DNA of 34,663 bases from Burkholderiales bacterium (lineage in GTDB: Bacteria; Pseudomonadota; Gammaproteobacteria; Burkholderiales; Burkholderiaceae_C): contig JAKFVA010000005.1 of NCBI GenBank assembly GCA_021732385.1, forward strand, positions 62,590 to 97,252. Reading direction: 5' to 3'. Within the stretch, counting starts at the first letter, position 1, and each line of letters begins with the position of its first letter. Below are positions 8,596-17,697 of this stretch, in pieces. The translations under genes and the position numbers were made by a program. The notes below the pieces were generated by a model that worked only from the letters and a program-made list of their open reading frames with translations, ran no database searches and was not told the origin of the DNA.

Positions 8596-8814
8596 ATGAA
8601 TACAACCCGAATCGTGGCGATTTTATTGATTGTCTGTGGCGTCGCTGGCCTGATTTACGGCAGCTTCAGCTACACCAAGGAAAGCACCGCCGTCAAACTT
8701 GGGCCCATTGAGCTGACGGTGAAAGAAAAGCAAACCATCAATGTGCCCGTATGGGCCGGTTTGCTGGCTATTGCGGCAGGCGCGGGCCTGCTGCTGGTAG
8801 GTAAGCGCAGTTAA
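8596..8814 (+). CDS. Small membrane protein with two predicted transmembrane helices
   Basis: This 72-residue protein starts MNTTRIVAILLIVCGVAGLI. It has one hydrophobic helix at about residues 5-22 and a second at about 50-67 (VPVWAGLLAIAAGAGLLLVG), ending in basic residues (KRS). The polar loop KLGPIELTVKEKQTINVP lies between and probably faces the periplasm. I recognise the layout as a common small conserved proteobacterial membrane protein but cannot name the family with confidence. The ATG at 8596 fits the first helix; a longer in-frame start at 8548 adds an unlikely Arg-rich head. It lies 59 bases after the SDR gene, in the same direction, and before a long AT-rich non-coding region. 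Confidence 0.75.
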   Translation: MNTTRIVAILLIVCGVAGLIYGSFSYTKESTAVKLGPIELTVKEKQTINVPVWAGLLAIAAGAGLLLVGKRS

Positions 8815-9223
8815 GCCATCGAATTTGATAGCGCTACCCGTATATCCCTATTGGCCTAAAGTGTGTTTTGGCACATAAAAATTGGCTTTTTCCTTTGTTT
8901 TGAGCCGCTGCGCAGCAGTTTGGCTCTGGAAACTTAACTTTTTTCCCGTTTTTTACATACCAAATAGTAGTTTTAGTTAGCAGCTACGTGCGGGTAGCGC
9001 TATTACTTTTTACTATCTATTTAGTAGCAAAGCGGGTGTTTGCTGTGGCTTTATAGAAACACTTTTGTAAACTTTTTAGTTAAAAGGCCAACTTAAACGC
9101 AAAAAAATCCGTTTAACTTAGATGGCCTCAGTTTTAGCGGGGAGACTTGTCACTACCATTTACACACTGTTACGGTAGTGTTGGCCCTTGCCAATGTAGC
9201 GTGAGACCAATAAGAAGATTGCC
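8815..9223. other. 409-base AT-rich non-coding region with multiple inverted repeats
   Basis: No convincing gene is seen on either strand. The stretch is much AT-richer than its neighbours. By eye it holds: a perfect 13-base inverted repeat ATAGCGCTACCCG at 8828-8840 and its complement at 8991-9003; a GAGCC/GGCTC hairpin (8902-8926) enclosing GCTGCGCAGC and followed by T runs; nested GGCCA/TGGCC (9086-9127) and TTAAACG/CGTTTAA (9093-9116) arms; CACTACC/GGTAGTG at about 9151-9180; and TTGGC/GCCAA at 9181-9194 just before the response regulator. It probably contains the promoter and control sites of the downstream signalling operon. A small RNA is possible but unproven. Confidence 0.6.
8902..8945 (+). 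terminator. Possible terminator of the small membrane protein gene
   Basis: GAGCC at 8902-8906 can pair with GGCTC at 8922-8926, with the self-complementary GCTGCGCAGC inside the arm. T-rich sequence follows, but the T run starts about 13 bases after the stem, which is far for an intrinsic terminator. It could instead be a regulatory hairpin. Confidence 0.35.
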
Positions 9224-10351
9224 ATGGCCCTGGTGCTAGTAATTGAAGACGACCCGACGCAGCGGCTGCTCATAGTTGCGGTGCTCAAGTCTGCCGGCCA
9301 TGAGGTGGTCGAAGCGCACAACGGCGAGCAAGGCCTTAGCTTGGCTAGTTTGCATCAGCCAGAGTTGGTGGTGTGCGACGTGGTGATGCCCGGTATGAAC
9401 GGCTACCAGTTTGTCTCGGCTCTCAAGCTGGAGCCCGAACTCTCCACGGTGCCCATCATCATGCTCACCGCCATGGCTGACCGCACGCACACCCGCATTG
9501 GCATGACCAGCGGCGCCGACGATTACCTCACCAAACCTTTTAGCGCACCCGAACTACGCCAGGCCGCCAGCGCATTGTTGGCCAAGCAAGACCGGACGCG
9601 GGCGCAATATGCGCGCACCTTCAAGCAGCAGATGATGGCCGCCCTGGATCAACAAAAAGACGACCTGGCTCGCCAGTACGAGGCGCGTCTTCACGAGGCG
9701 CTCAGCGGACACTGGAGCCCTGGCAAGAACCAAAGCGCTGAGCTGGCCTACGACAACGCCACCGTCTTGTTGATTGACCTGTTTGCCTCGTGCTTTATCC
9801 ATCTGCCTGGCCGCCTGCCCAGTGCCGAAGTCCTGGGCAGTGCTGCCAGCCAGATCTACCACAGCGCCAGCGATGCGCTTTACCTGTTTGGCGCCAAGTT
9901 GCTGGTGCCCGTTGGCAACGATTTGCTGGCCGTTTTCACCAACCCAGAAGAACCTGCTACGCAAAAATTGCGCTGGCAGGCACTGCGCGCGGCATTTGGC
10001 TTGCAGCAAGCCCTCAAGGCCAGTTTGCACAGCTTCGCTACGCTAGCAACCGGCAGCGTACCCACCATGCCCACCACCGTGTCTTTGCATCAAGGTGGGC
10101 TCACGCTGCTGCGTGTGACTGATCCGCTGCATGGCGGTGAAAGCTCGACGCTGGCCACCGGCCCTGCCATCAGCGTGGCGCGCGCCCTGAGCGAGCATGG
10201 CCGCTCGCGTGGCTGGTCAGTGTGTTGCTCAGCTCCCATATTGGAAGGCCTGAGCGAACTGCTGGTTACCGGCCAGCGCGGCCTGCTGCCCAACCCGCAA
10301 AATGCCGAGCCCGTGCTGGCTGTGGAGCTACGCTCGCTGGTGAAAGCATGA
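9224..10351 (+). CDS. Response regulator with degenerate nucleotidyl-cyclase-like C-terminal domain
   Basis: This is a 375-residue protein. Residues 1-120 are a CheY-like receiver with the acidic pocket EDD (8-10), phospho-acceptor D52 ([12 protein letters not shown]) and the TKPF lysine near residue 103. A charged, helical linker follows (about 125-165). Residues ~180-370 resemble a class III adenylate/guanylate cyclase domain: VLLIDLFAS keeps the first metal Asp, GNDLLAVF corresponds to GDGx[16 protein letters not shown] to the following helix, and [15 protein letters not shown] to GxxVNxAARL. The second metal Asp is shifted (GND), and the base-selecting Lys and VN Asn are not seen, so catalysis is doubtful and a ligand or protein-interaction role is more likely. 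It overlaps the kinase gene by ATGA at 10348. Confidence 0.85.
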   Translation: MALVLVIEDDPTQRLLIVAVLKSAGHEVVEAHNGEQGLSLASLHQPELVVCDVVMPGMNGYQFVSALKLEPELSTVPIIMLTAMADRTHTRIGMTSGADDYLTKPFSAPELRQAASALLAKQDRTRAQYARTFKQQMMAALDQQKDDLARQYEARLHEALSGHWSPGKNQSAELAYDNATVLLIDLFASCFIHLPGRLPSAEVLGSAASQIYHSASDALYLFGAKLLVPVGNDLLAVFTNPEEPATQKLRWQALRAAFGLQQALKASLHSFATLATGSVPTMPTTVSLHQGGLTLLRVTDPLHGGESSTLATGPAISVARALSEHGRSRGWSVCCSAPILEGLSELLVTGQRGLLPNPQNAEPVLAVELRSLVKA

Positions 10352-13300
10352 ACCCGTCCAAGCCGCCGCAACGCGCCTCGCACCATACCTCAATCGAGGC
10401 TGACGTGGAGTCGGTGCGGCTGGACCGGCTGCGCCAGCTGGCCGTAATGGACACCGGTCAGGAGCCGGTGTTTGACGCGCTGGCCCGCGCCGCCAGCGCT
10501 ATCTGCGGCACACCGATTGCACTGGTCAGCCTAGTCGACGACACGCGCCAGTGGTTCAAGGCCAATATTGGCCTTGAAGGCGTGGCACAAACATCGCGCA
10601 AGGTGGCGTTTTGCGCCCATGCAATTACCAGCGCCGACGTCATGGAAGTGCCCGACACGATGCAAGACCCCCGCTTTGTAGCCAACCCATTGGTCACTGG
10701 CGAGCAGCACATTCGCTTCTACGCTGGTGCGCCCATCATCATGCCCGGCGGCGAGCGCCTGGGCACGCTGTGCGTGCTTGCCCGCGAGACCCACCACCTG
10801 AGCGACATGCAGCGCCAGGCATTGAAAGATCTGGCTGATGTCGTCGCTGAATTGCTGCTTACACGCGAGCGCGCCCACTACCAGCAGCTCATTGGTGACG
10901 AAGGGCGCTTTAAGGCCTTGTCCGATTTTTCGCCGCTGGGCATCTACCACACCGATGCGCTAGGCACCTGCACCTACACCAACCCGCGCTGGCAAGAAAT
11001 TTACGGCATGACGCTGGCCCAAAGCCTGGGCCACGGCTGGGTTGAGGCGATTCATCCCGACGACCGTGCCCTTGTGTTTGAACAATGGGAAAAAACCGCC
11101 ATGCAGGGCGGCACTTTCGACATGACTTTTCGCCTGCGCCGCGCCAGTGGCGAGGTGGTTCATGTACGTTCACAGTCGCGCGCCGTGGCCGCTATGCCTG
11201 AATCAGAGAATTCAACGCAGGGCTTTGTCGGTGTGGTGGAAGACATCACCAGCCGCAAGTTGATTGAAGACCAGCTGCGCGCCAGCAACAGCTTTCGCGA
11301 CCGCGCCGAGCGCATTGCCGGCGTCGGCGGGTGGGAGATTGACCTGCGCAGCAACGGCGTCAAATGGACTGACCAGAATTGCCGTATTTATGACCTGCCC
11401 ATAGGCTACCAGCCTGCGTTTGAAGACCATCTGAAATACTTTGCACCCGAGCACCATGCCACCATACAGCGCATTGCCAGCGAGTGCATCTGCAATGGCG
11501 AGGTCTGGGACCTGGAACTACCGATGACCACCGCCACCGGCCGCGCCATCTGGATTCGCTCCAACGGTCGCGCCGAGTATGAAAACGGCCGGGCAATACG
11601 CTTGGTTGGCGCCTTGCAGGACATAACTGAAAAAAAGACGAGCGAAGAAAAATTACGCCTGAGCGAAGAGCGGCTGCAGCGCGCGCTCGACGCCTCCAAC
11701 CTGGTGCTTTGGGATCTGGATCTGAACAACCGCCAGGTGTATTTGTCGGAAGCCTGGGCTGCCCTGGTGGGCTGGCCCGGTGCGCCGCTGCTGCCCACCA
11801 CACTCACGCTTGATGGGCTGCTCAGTCGGGTGCCCAAAGAAGATCAAAAGGCCACCCACCAAGCCATCGTTGCCGCAGTCAAGGGTTTGACGCCTTCCTA
11901 CACGGTAGAACACCGTTACCGCACGCAAGACGGGCGCATGATTTGGCTCAGCAGCGAAGGGCGCGTGACGCTGCGCGACGCCGCTGGGCGTGCGCTACGC
12001 ATGAGCGGCACCAACCACGACATAACGGCACGCAAGCTGGCCACTGAAGAGTTACAACGCGCTGTCGACATTGCCGGCGCTGCGATTGAATCGACCGACG
12101 ACGGGATTATTGTGATCAACGCCCAGCGCGACGTGATCTTGAACAACCAGCAGTTCCTGAATATTTTGAAAATTCCGCCCGTGATGGCGGGGGCCAATCA
12201 GCGCGAGTTGTTGCGCCACGTCTTCACGCTGATGAAAAACCCGCAGCCGCTGATGGAAAAAACCCAGGCACTTGACCGAGAAGGCATTGCCGAGAGTTTT
12301 GACCTGCTTGAGTTCAAGGACGGCCGCTTCATTGAGCGCACCTCCAAACCCCACATATTTGGCACCGAAACCAAGGGCCGGGTGGTGAGTTATCGCGATG
12401 TCACCGAGCGCCAAAATGCGGCGCTGGAGCTGCAAAAAGCCAAGGAAATAGCCGAGGCTGCCAACCGTGCCAAGAGCGATTTTCTGGCCACCATGAGCCA
12501 CGAGATTCGAACCCCGCTCAACGGCATTGTGGGCATTACGCATTTGCTACTTGACGAACCCCTGAACACTACCCAAAAACAGTTTGCCCAGCTAATTGAT
12601 GGCAGCGCCCAAGCACTCATGATGCTGGTTAACGATTTTCTGGATCTGGCCAAAATCGAGGCGGGCAAGACTGTATTGGAAGATCTGCCGTTTGACTTGC
12701 GCAGCCTGCTGGGCGACCTGACCAATTTGTACAACCACCGCGCCAGCGGCAAGCAATTGGTGTTTCATTGCCGCATCGCGGCCAGCTTACCGGGCTGGAT
12801 GTATGGCGACTCCAACCGGCTGCGGCAGATTCTCAGCAACTTGCTGTCAAACGCGTTGAAATTCACCCACAGCGGAAAAATCAGCCTGGATGTAAACCCG
12901 ATCAAAGGCCCGTGCGAGAGCATGGGCCTGGAATTTTTGGTTACTGACACCGGCATTGGCATCACCGCCGAGGTGCAGACCCGGCTGTTTGAACATTTTG
13001 TTCAAGCCGACGCATCAACAACACGCCAATTTGGCGGCACCGGCCTTGGGCTGGCCATTGTCAAGCAGCTCAGTGAACTGATGGGCGGCAGCATTTTGGT
13101 GCGCAGTACACCAGGCGCGGGCTCTTGCTTTGTCTTGCGGCTACCGCAGGTGCGCTTTGCCACTGTAGACGCTGCCACCCACAACAGCGAGACAACTGAA
13201 GAAAAAATCCTATGGCACGCTAAGCGCAGCGGCAAAATTTTGCTGGCTGAAGACAACCACACCAATCAGGTGGTGGTAATTGGTTTACTGAAAAAAATGG

Positions 13301-13980
13301 GCTGGCACGATGTAACGCTGGTCGTCAATGGCAAAGAGGCAGTGGATGCCGCGCTGACGGGTGACTTTGCCGTTGTATTGATGGACTGCCAAATGCCGTT
13401 GATGGACGGTTACACCGCGGCCCAGACACTGCGCGACAACGGCTGCCACACGCCCATCATTGCCATGACAGCCAACGCCATCAAGGGCGATGCTGACAAA
13501 TGCTTTGCCGCCGGCATGAACGACTACCTGGCCAAGCCCGTCAATCCGCCCATGCTGCAACAGGTTTTGCTGCGTTGGATGCAACACGATCCGTATGCCT
13601 TTATGGCCACCAACCACACGGCTTTGCCCAACACCCAGCCACTGCCCGTTTTTGACCATCAGGCGGCCTTGGAGCGCCTGGGTGGCGACGCCGATTTGCT
13701 GGGCAAGGTCGTTGATTCATTTTTGGACAACACCCCTTCGGTGCTGGCTGATTTGTTGCAAGCGCTTGGTGCGCCGGACAAAGACGCGGTGTACCGCCAC
13801 GCCCACACGCTGCTGGGCTCTTCGGCTACGGTGGCAGCCACCGAAATGGCGGCGCTGCTGAGCAGTATCAACCAACAGGCCAAGCAAGGTAACTTAGCTC
13901 AAATTCAGCAGGTCATGCCGCAACTTGGGCAGGCCTTTGAACGCTTTGTCAAAGCGGCAAAATCGCCTCAGAATCTATAG
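10348..13980 (+). CDS. Hybrid sensor histidine kinase (GAF, multiple PAS, HisKA, HATPase, REC, HPt)
   Basis: This 1210-residue protein appears soluble (no transmembrane segment seen). Order: GAF about 16-173; PAS about 182-305, 310-435 and 440-565, each ending in a DIT-type motif; a fourth PAS-like domain about 570-690; HisKA with H718 in [11 protein letters not shown]; HATPase with the N-box ([14 protein letters not shown]), DTGIGI and GGTGLGLAI; receiver with D1013 in [11 protein letters not shown]; HPt with H1153 in HAHTLLGSS, where the usual LKG is LLG. This is a full internal His-Asp-His phosphorelay. The start at 10348 overlaps the response regulator stop, so the two are co-translated and the regulator is the likely phosphate acceptor. 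The input signal is unknown. The last 13 bases overlap the convergent YaiO gene. Confidence 0.94.
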   Translation: MNPSKPPQRASHHTSIEADVESVRLDRLRQLAVMDTGQEPVFDALARAASAICGTPIALVSLVDDTRQWFKANIGLEGVAQTSRKVAFCAHAITSADVMEVPDTMQDPRFVANPLVTGEQHIRFYAGAPIIMPGGERLGTLCVLARETHHLSDMQRQALKDLADVVAELLLTRERAHYQQLIGDEGRFKALSDFSPLGIYHTDALGTCTYTNPRWQEIYGMTLAQSLGHGWVEAIHPDDRALVFEQWEKTAMQGGTFDMTFRLRRASGEVVHVRSQSRAVAAMPESENSTQGFVGVVEDITSRKLIEDQLRASNSFRDRAERIAGVGGWEIDLRSNGVKWTDQNCRIYDLPIGYQPAFEDHLKYFAPEHHATIQRIASECICNGEVWDLELPMTTATGRAIWIRSNGRAEYENGRAIRLVGALQDITEKKTSEEKLRLSEERLQRALDASNLVLWDLDLNNRQVYLSEAWAALVGWPGAPLLPTTLTLDGLLSRVPKEDQKATHQAIVAAVKGLTPSYTVEHRYRTQDGRMIWLSSEGRVTLRDAAGRALRMSGTNHDITARKLATEELQRAVDIAGAAIESTDDGIIVINAQRDVILNNQQFLNILKIPPVMAGANQRELLRHVFTLMKNPQPLMEKTQALDREGIAESFDLLEFKDGRFIERTSKPHIFGTETKGRVVSYRDVTERQNAALELQKAKEIAEAANRAKSDFLATMSHEIRTPLNGIVGITHLLLDEPLNTTQKQFAQLIDGSAQALMMLVNDFLDLAKIEAGKTVLEDLPFDLRSLLGDLTNLYNHRASGKQLVFHCRIAASLPGWMYGDSNRLRQILSNLLSNALKFTHSGKISLDVNPIKGPCESMGLEFLVTDTGIGITAEVQTRLFEHFVQADASTTRQFGGTGLGLAIVKQLSELMGGSILVRSTPGAGSCFVLRLPQVRFATVDAATHNSETTEEKILWHAKRSGKILLAEDNHTNQVVVIGLLKKMGWHDVTLVVNGKEAVDAALTGDFAVVLMDCQMPLMDGYTAAQTLRDNGCHTPIIAMTANAIKGDADKCFAAGMNDYLAKPVNPPMLQQVLLRWMQHDPYAFMATNHTALPNTQPLPVFDHQAALERLGGDADLLGKVVDSFLDNTPSVLADLLQALGAPDKDAVYRHAHTLLGSSATVAATEMAALLSSINQQAKQGNLAQIQQVMPQLGQAFERFVKAAKSPQNL

Positions 13981-15230
13981 CTCACGCCAAGCGCCAGGCT
14001 TTTGCGGTTGTAAAAGCCGGGCCGCTCTTCGTACGCGACATCGGCACGCACACTCCAGGCAGAACTGAGCTGGTAGACCGCGCCGGCCACATACACCTTG
14101 AAAGCAGCTGGTGCTTGAGGTGGCAGCGCCTCATCGCCATCAAAGTAGGCAACATAAGGTGCCCAGCGCTCGCCTGCATCAAAGTTGATGCGGGCCTGGC
14201 TAACTTTGGTGGTGGAGCCGTCGATGTTGTCGCTGATACCAAAGCGCAGCTCCAGATTGCCCGCGCCGGGCAGCACCAGGCGCACGCCCGGGGTAATAGT
14301 TTTGACGTTGCCTCGGCCCGAGAGGGCGCCAGGTTGCAAATTGACAGTTGATCCGCCGTAGCGTGAAAACCGGTAAGTTAGCAACGGCTGTACATGTTTG
14401 TCCACCAGCAGCTCAGCACCCAGCAGCACCTGAGAATCGGGGCGAAAGTCCGCATCGGGGGTGTAACCGATTTCGCCAAACAGCAGTAATTCGGGTGCAG
14501 CCAGCCAGTAGCCGCCCGCAAAACCGGTGGCGTCGTTGCTGCCAAACTGGCGGGCAATTTCGTAGCGGCCATAGACACTTAATGTGGAGCTGATTTGGTA
14601 GCCCAACTGTGTAAAACCGTTGTACTCGCTGCCGCGCTGGTTGCTGAACTCGTCAATGCCAACGCCCGTATCCAGCCGCCAGCGCGTGGCGGCAACAGCG
14701 GCGGCGCTGGCACGCGCCAGCTTCTTTTGAATATCAGCAACATCTGCACCGCTTTGCTGTGCACGCTCGTAAGCCGCGCTTGCAGCGCCTGGCTGTTGTA
14801 GCGCCAGCAACACGTCGCCTTTGAGGCTCAGGGCCTCGGCAGATTGCGGCTGCCGCGTCAACACATCATCAAGCGTTTGCAAGGCAAGCACTGATTTGCC
14901 AGACCAGTACTGAATGCGCGCAATGCCCACGCGCGCGTCTTCACGCTGCGGCTCAATAACCAATAGACGTTGCCAAGTGGCAATGGAAGCATCGTGGCGC
15001 CCGAGCCACCCCTGAATCACGGCCAGTTGCTCAAGCGCCTTGGTGTCGCGGGGGTTTTGCCCCACCACGCCTTCAAACTCACTGGCAGCAGCTTCCAGTT
15101 TGTTGTCGGCTTTGAGCCGCAAGCCCTGCTGGTAATCAGCCGCCGAGGCGGGCAGCGCGCAGGCCAGCAGGAGCAATGCCAGCGCCCAGCTCAAACGGGG
15201 CTTTTGCACGAGATTTGTAGTGGTTTTCAT
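13968..15230 (-). CDS. YaiO-family outer-membrane beta-barrel protein with N-terminal TPR region
   Basis: This is a 420-residue protein. It has a signal peptide (basic start, hydrophobic core [10 protein letters not shown], cleavage after ASA near residue 30), then TPR-like helical repeats (about 31-180; [26 protein letters not shown]). The C-terminal ~230 residues are rich in alternating aromatic strands and end in GVSYRF, with the terminal Phe typical of Bam-assembled barrels. This matches the YaiO barrel family. The TPR-plus-barrel plan recalls exporters such as PgaA. Its ATG overlaps the stop of the upstream glycosyltransferase gene (TCAT at 15227-15230), so the pair is co-translated. Export of that enzyme's polysaccharide is inference from layout. 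Confidence 0.85.
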   Translation of the reverse strand: MKTTTNLVQKPRLSWALALLLLACALPASAADYQQGLRLKADNKLEAAASEFEGVVGQNPRDTKALEQLAVIQGWLGRHDASIATWQRLLVIEPQREDARVGIARIQYWSGKSVLALQTLDDVLTRQPQSAEALSLKGDVLLALQQPGAASAAYERAQQSGADVADIQKKLARASAAAVAATRWRLDTGVGIDEFSNQRGSEYNGFTQLGYQISSTLSVYGRYEIARQFGSNDATGFAGGYWLAAPELLLFGEIGYTPDADFRPDSQVLLGAELLVDKHVQPLLTYRFSRYGGSTVNLQPGALSGRGNVKTITPGVRLVLPGAGNLELRFGISDNIDGSTTKVSQARINFDAGERWAPYVAYFDGDEALPPQAPAAFKVYVAGAVYQLSSAWSVRADVAYEERPGFYNRKSLALGVSYRF

Positions 15231-16693
15231 GGGCGTTCCTCGGTTTGATTTTTAGATAGGGCAAGGGCTTGGTTTTGACGTTGCGGCACCCAGTCGGTGC
15301 GCTTGCTGAGAAACGAGCCCCAGCCCGACAGCGCGCCACTGTGGCGCAGCAACTGAAAACTAAAAGGTTCTGCAAAAGCCGCTGCCACGGCCAGCCACCA
15401 GGTGCGCGCGGCGACACGCTGGCCCAGCCAGCGGTGGTAGAGATAAACCGACCAAAGATGAAACAGTACGTCCAGCGCCAGCTTGACCGCAATCACCAAC
15501 AACACCAGTTGCAGCACCGGCTGCTGGGTGACCAGAAAATACAGCAGCAAGGCAAAAGCCGTGAGGCCAAACACCGGCTGCAAGGTGTCCACCGTTTTGA
15601 CTGGCAGCATGAAGCGGCCTACGGCGGCGTAACGCGGGTTGCCCACCATGTCGCGGTTGGCCAGCAAGGTTTCCAGAAAACCGGCAAACCAGCGGCTGCG
15701 CTGGCGCAAAAAATAGCGCAGGCTGGCGGGCGCATCGGTCTCGGCGCTGGCACCGCTGACAACACGAATGTGCCAGCCCAAGGCATGCTCGTGGCTATGC
15801 CGGTGCATGCGGTGAATGAGTTCATAGTCTTCCACGCGGCTGCTGGCACGGTAACCGCCAACTTGCAGCAACGGCAGACGGCGGTAGCCAGCAAACGCAC
15901 CCGAGACCAGCAGCAGCGCATCGATGCGCATCCACGCCACGCGCGACAAGAAAGCGCGCAGGTACTCAAACGTTTGAAACCACTCAAAGACCCGGCCACG
16001 CCAGCCCGGCGCGCAGCGCGGGCGCAGCACACCGCAGGCGGCTACCAGCGCGGCATTTTGCGCAAACGCACTGCGCATGGCTGCGATCGCCTGGGGCTCC
16101 AGCAAGGTGTCGGCATCAATCGTGATGACAACGTCACTGCGCACGCATTGCAAGCCGTCATTGAGCGCACTGGCTTTGCCGGCATTGACTTTGTGCAGCA
16201 CGCGAATGCGCCCGGCGCATGTAAGCTGCGCACCGTTCGAAGGCACCTTCGCGTTGGCGTCGGCGACCAGGGCAAATTCACGCTCAAGCACAGCACAGGT
16301 AGCGTCGGTCGAGCCATCGTCGATGACCAGAATTTCATCAGGCATGTCGGTTTGCGCCAGCAAAGCGCGCAGGCAAACCGGCAGCATCAATTCTTCGTTG
16401 CGGGCGGCAATCAGCACCGCCAGCGTTACTGGCGCGTCATTGGCCTTGCTGTCCAATTCACCGGCTGAAACAGGCGGCGTATAACGCAGCTTGCGCGTAT
16501 GCCAAGCCACATAAGCCAACAGCCAGGTGTCATAGGCCACATAAAAAAGGCCGGCTGCCCAGGCAAGCAAACCGTCGAGCAGCCAGCCGCCCAGCAAGGA
16601 CATGATCCATGCCACCAACACCACAGCGAACAGTGCGTAGGCACGCATCGCTTGTTGCAGGCTGTGGAATGGGACGTTAGGGGTAATTGGCAC
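15227..16693 (-). CDS. Processive-type family 2 glycosyltransferase (PgaC/NfrB-like membrane enzyme)
   Basis: This is a 488-residue membrane enzyme. Two hydrophobic segments lie at about 18-36 and 41-65. The GT-A domain carries the expected motifs: VLIAARNEE (93-101), VIDDGSTD (123-130), the metal-binding DAD at 193-195, the catalytic-base ED at 288-289, and QRSRW at 331-335 (QxxRW of processive enzymes). Further helices follow at about 355-450. It should use a nucleotide sugar in the cytoplasm and pass a polymer across the inner membrane; the sugar is unknown. It is the first gene of an operon with the YaiO barrel. No PgaD-like or deacetylase gene is seen next to it. An in-frame ATG at codon 16 is an alternative start. 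Confidence 0.9.
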   Translation of the reverse strand: MPITPNVPFHSLQQAMRAYALFAVVLVAWIMSLLGGWLLDGLLAWAAGLFYVAYDTWLLAYVAWHTRKLRYTPPVSAGELDSKANDAPVTLAVLIAARNEELMLPVCLRALLAQTDMPDEILVIDDGSTDATCAVLEREFALVADANAKVPSNGAQLTCAGRIRVLHKVNAGKASALNDGLQCVRSDVVITIDADTLLEPQAIAAMRSAFAQNAALVAACGVLRPRCAPGWRGRVFEWFQTFEYLRAFLSRVAWMRIDALLLVSGAFAGYRRLPLLQVGGYRASSRVEDYELIHRMHRHSHEHALGWHIRVVSGASAETDAPASLRYFLRQRSRWFAGFLETLLANRDMVGNPRYAAVGRFMLPVKTVDTLQPVFGLTAFALLLYFLVTQQPVLQLVLLVIAVKLALDVLFHLWSVYLYHRWLGQRVAARTWWLAVAAAFAEPFSFQLLRHSGALSGWGSFLSKRTDWVPQRQNQALALSKNQTEERP

Positions 16694-16757
16694 AGGGTGG
16701 GCGTGGTATAGGCCGTCGTTCGAGGCACAACAGCTTGGTTACCTAGACCGGCCAAAC

Positions 16758-16785
16758 CGTATAGATTGCAGGGTAATTGTGACAA
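16758..16785 (-). promoter_or_regulatory. Candidate sigma-70 promoter for the glycosyltransferase-YaiO operon
   Basis: On the minus strand a -35-like TTGTCA (16785-16780) is followed after 16 bases by TATACG (16763-16758). The transcript would start roughly 60 bases before the gene. Five of six and four of six consensus positions match. Prediction by eye only. Confidence 0.4.
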
Positions 16786-16811
16786 CAGCGTGTCGGTCGG
16801 TCACTGCGCGT

Positions 16812-16840
16812 TTTTGCAATTGCCTTAAAAATACTATAAT
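16812..16840 (+). promoter_or_regulatory. Candidate promoter of rpsU
   Basis: There is a perfect TATAAT at 16835-16840. The -35 is imperfect: TTTTGC (16812-16817, 17-base spacer) or TTGCAA (16814-16819, 15-base spacer). This gives a leader of about 95 bases containing competing short inverted repeats (TTGGC/GCCAA at 16852-16871; CCCGA/TCGGG at 16861-16888). Confidence 0.5.
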
Positions 16841-16941
16841 CGTGGGCTAATTTGGCAAAACCCGATGCCAACACATTCATTTGTCGGGAAACACCGCCTG
16901 GGGCCTGATCTACCCCGCGCACCATTGGAATCCATGCGTTC

Positions 16942-17154
16942 ATGACCACCATCCGCCTGAAAGAAAACGAACCTTTTGACGTAGCCCTGCGCCGCTTCAA
17001 GCGCACCATTGAAAAGCTGGGCCTGCTAACTGACTTACGCGCCCGCGAGTTCTACGAGAAACCCACTGCCGAGCGCAAACGCAAAAAAGCCGCTGCCGTC
17101 AAGCGCCATTACAAGCGCGTTCGTTCCATGCAGTTGCCCAAGAAGCTGTTCTGA
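16942..17154 (+). CDS. rpsU: 30S ribosomal protein S21
   Basis: This 70-residue basic protein matches bacterial bS21 along its length: the [20 protein letters not shown] start, the KLGLL and REFYEKP stretches, and the Lys/Arg-rich tail ending in LPKKLF. It is a late-assembling small-subunit protein near the mRNA exit and anti-Shine-Dalgarno region. The region before the ATG (16920-16941) has no good Shine-Dalgarno sequence. A strong terminator follows at once, so rpsU is probably its own transcription unit despite yqeY downstream. In many related genomes dnaG and rpoD follow rpsU-yqeY; here pmbA does. Confidence 0.97.
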   Translation: MTTIRLKENEPFDVALRRFKRTIEKLGLLTDLRAREFYEKPTAERKRKKAAAVKRHYKRVRSMQLPKKLF

Positions 17155-17177
17155 CAGCCCGGCAATTGCCACTGCGC

Positions 17178-17213
17178 AAAGCCTGCCTGGAGTTGCTCCA
17201 CGCAGGCTTTTTT
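17178..17213 (+). terminator. Strong intrinsic terminator after rpsU
   Basis: AAAGCCTGC (17178-17186) pairs with GCAGGCTTT (17202-17210). An inner TGGAG/CTCCA pairing extends the stem across a single mismatch, and Ts follow to 17213. It begins 24 bases after the rpsU stop. Confidence 0.9.
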
Positions 17214-17235
17214 ACTGCCCCATAGAATGAATGCC

Positions 17236-17697
17236 ATGACCCTCAAAGACCAGATCACCGAAGACATGAAGAGCGCCATGCGCGCCAAAGACAGCGAGCG
17301 TTTGGGCACCATTCGCCTTCTGCTGGCCGCCTGCAAACAAAAAGAGGTGGACGAACGCGTGGTGCTTGACGACGCCGCGGTGGTCGCGATTGTGGACAAG
17401 CTCATCAAGCAGCGCAAAGACTCGGTAGCGGCTTTTGAGCAGGCGCAGCGCGAAGACTTGGCCGCCAAGGAACGTTTTGAAATCACGGTGCTGCAGGCCT
17501 ACTTGCCTGCCCGCCTGGGCGCAGATGAAATTGCCGCTGCTGTTAAAGCCGTCGTGGCGCAAGTGGCCACTGAGCTTGGCCGGGCACCCACACAGGCTGA
17601 TATGGGCAAGGTGATGGGTGCTGCCAAAGCCCAACTGGCAGGGCAGGCCGAGATGGGCCAGATCTCAGCGGCTGTGAAGGCCGCGCTGGCAGGCTAG
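17236..17697 (+). CDS. yqeY: GatB/YqeY domain-containing protein
   Basis: This 153-residue protein begins MTLKDQITEDMKSAMRAKD and carries the YqeY features: an N-terminal helical bundle (RLGTIRLLLAACKQKEVDERV) and a C-terminal part like the GatB tail (PTQADMGKVMGAAKAQLAGQAEMG). The family may act on charged tRNA, but its function is unsettled. The ATG at 17236 is preferred over 17227 because family members start at this MxLKDQI. No Shine-Dalgarno is present. A -10-like TAGAAT (17223-17228) lies exactly seven bases before the ATG and just after the rpsU terminator, suggesting a leaderless message. The stop overlaps the convergent pmbA stop by four bases (CTAG). Confidence 0.92.
   Translation: MTLKDQITEDMKSAMRAKDSERLGTIRLLLAACKQKEVDERVVLDDAAVVAIVDKLIKQRKDSVAAFEQAQREDLAAKERFEITVLQAYLPARLGADEIAAAVKAVVAQVATELGRAPTQADMGKVMGAAKAQLAGQAEMGQISAAVKAALAG

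Noticed and set aside
7847-8605. 252-residue open frame opposite the SDR gene
   Set aside because: The plus-strand SDR has a ribosome site and family motifs; the minus frame has none.
9224-10351. Calling the regulator an active adenylate cyclase
   Set aside because: The second metal Asp and base-selecting positions are not conserved by eye, so only a cyclase-like domain is claimed.
15269-16468. 399-residue open frame on the plus strand opposite the glycosyltransferase gene
   Set aside because: It is antisense to a gene with full catalytic motifs, is rich in Gln/Arg/His/Ala, and shows no domain. Long shadow frames are common in GC-rich DNA.
16843-16941. Possible autoregulatory S21 leader structure
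   Set aside because: Competing short inverted repeats exist, but none is strong and no known leader motif is recognised.
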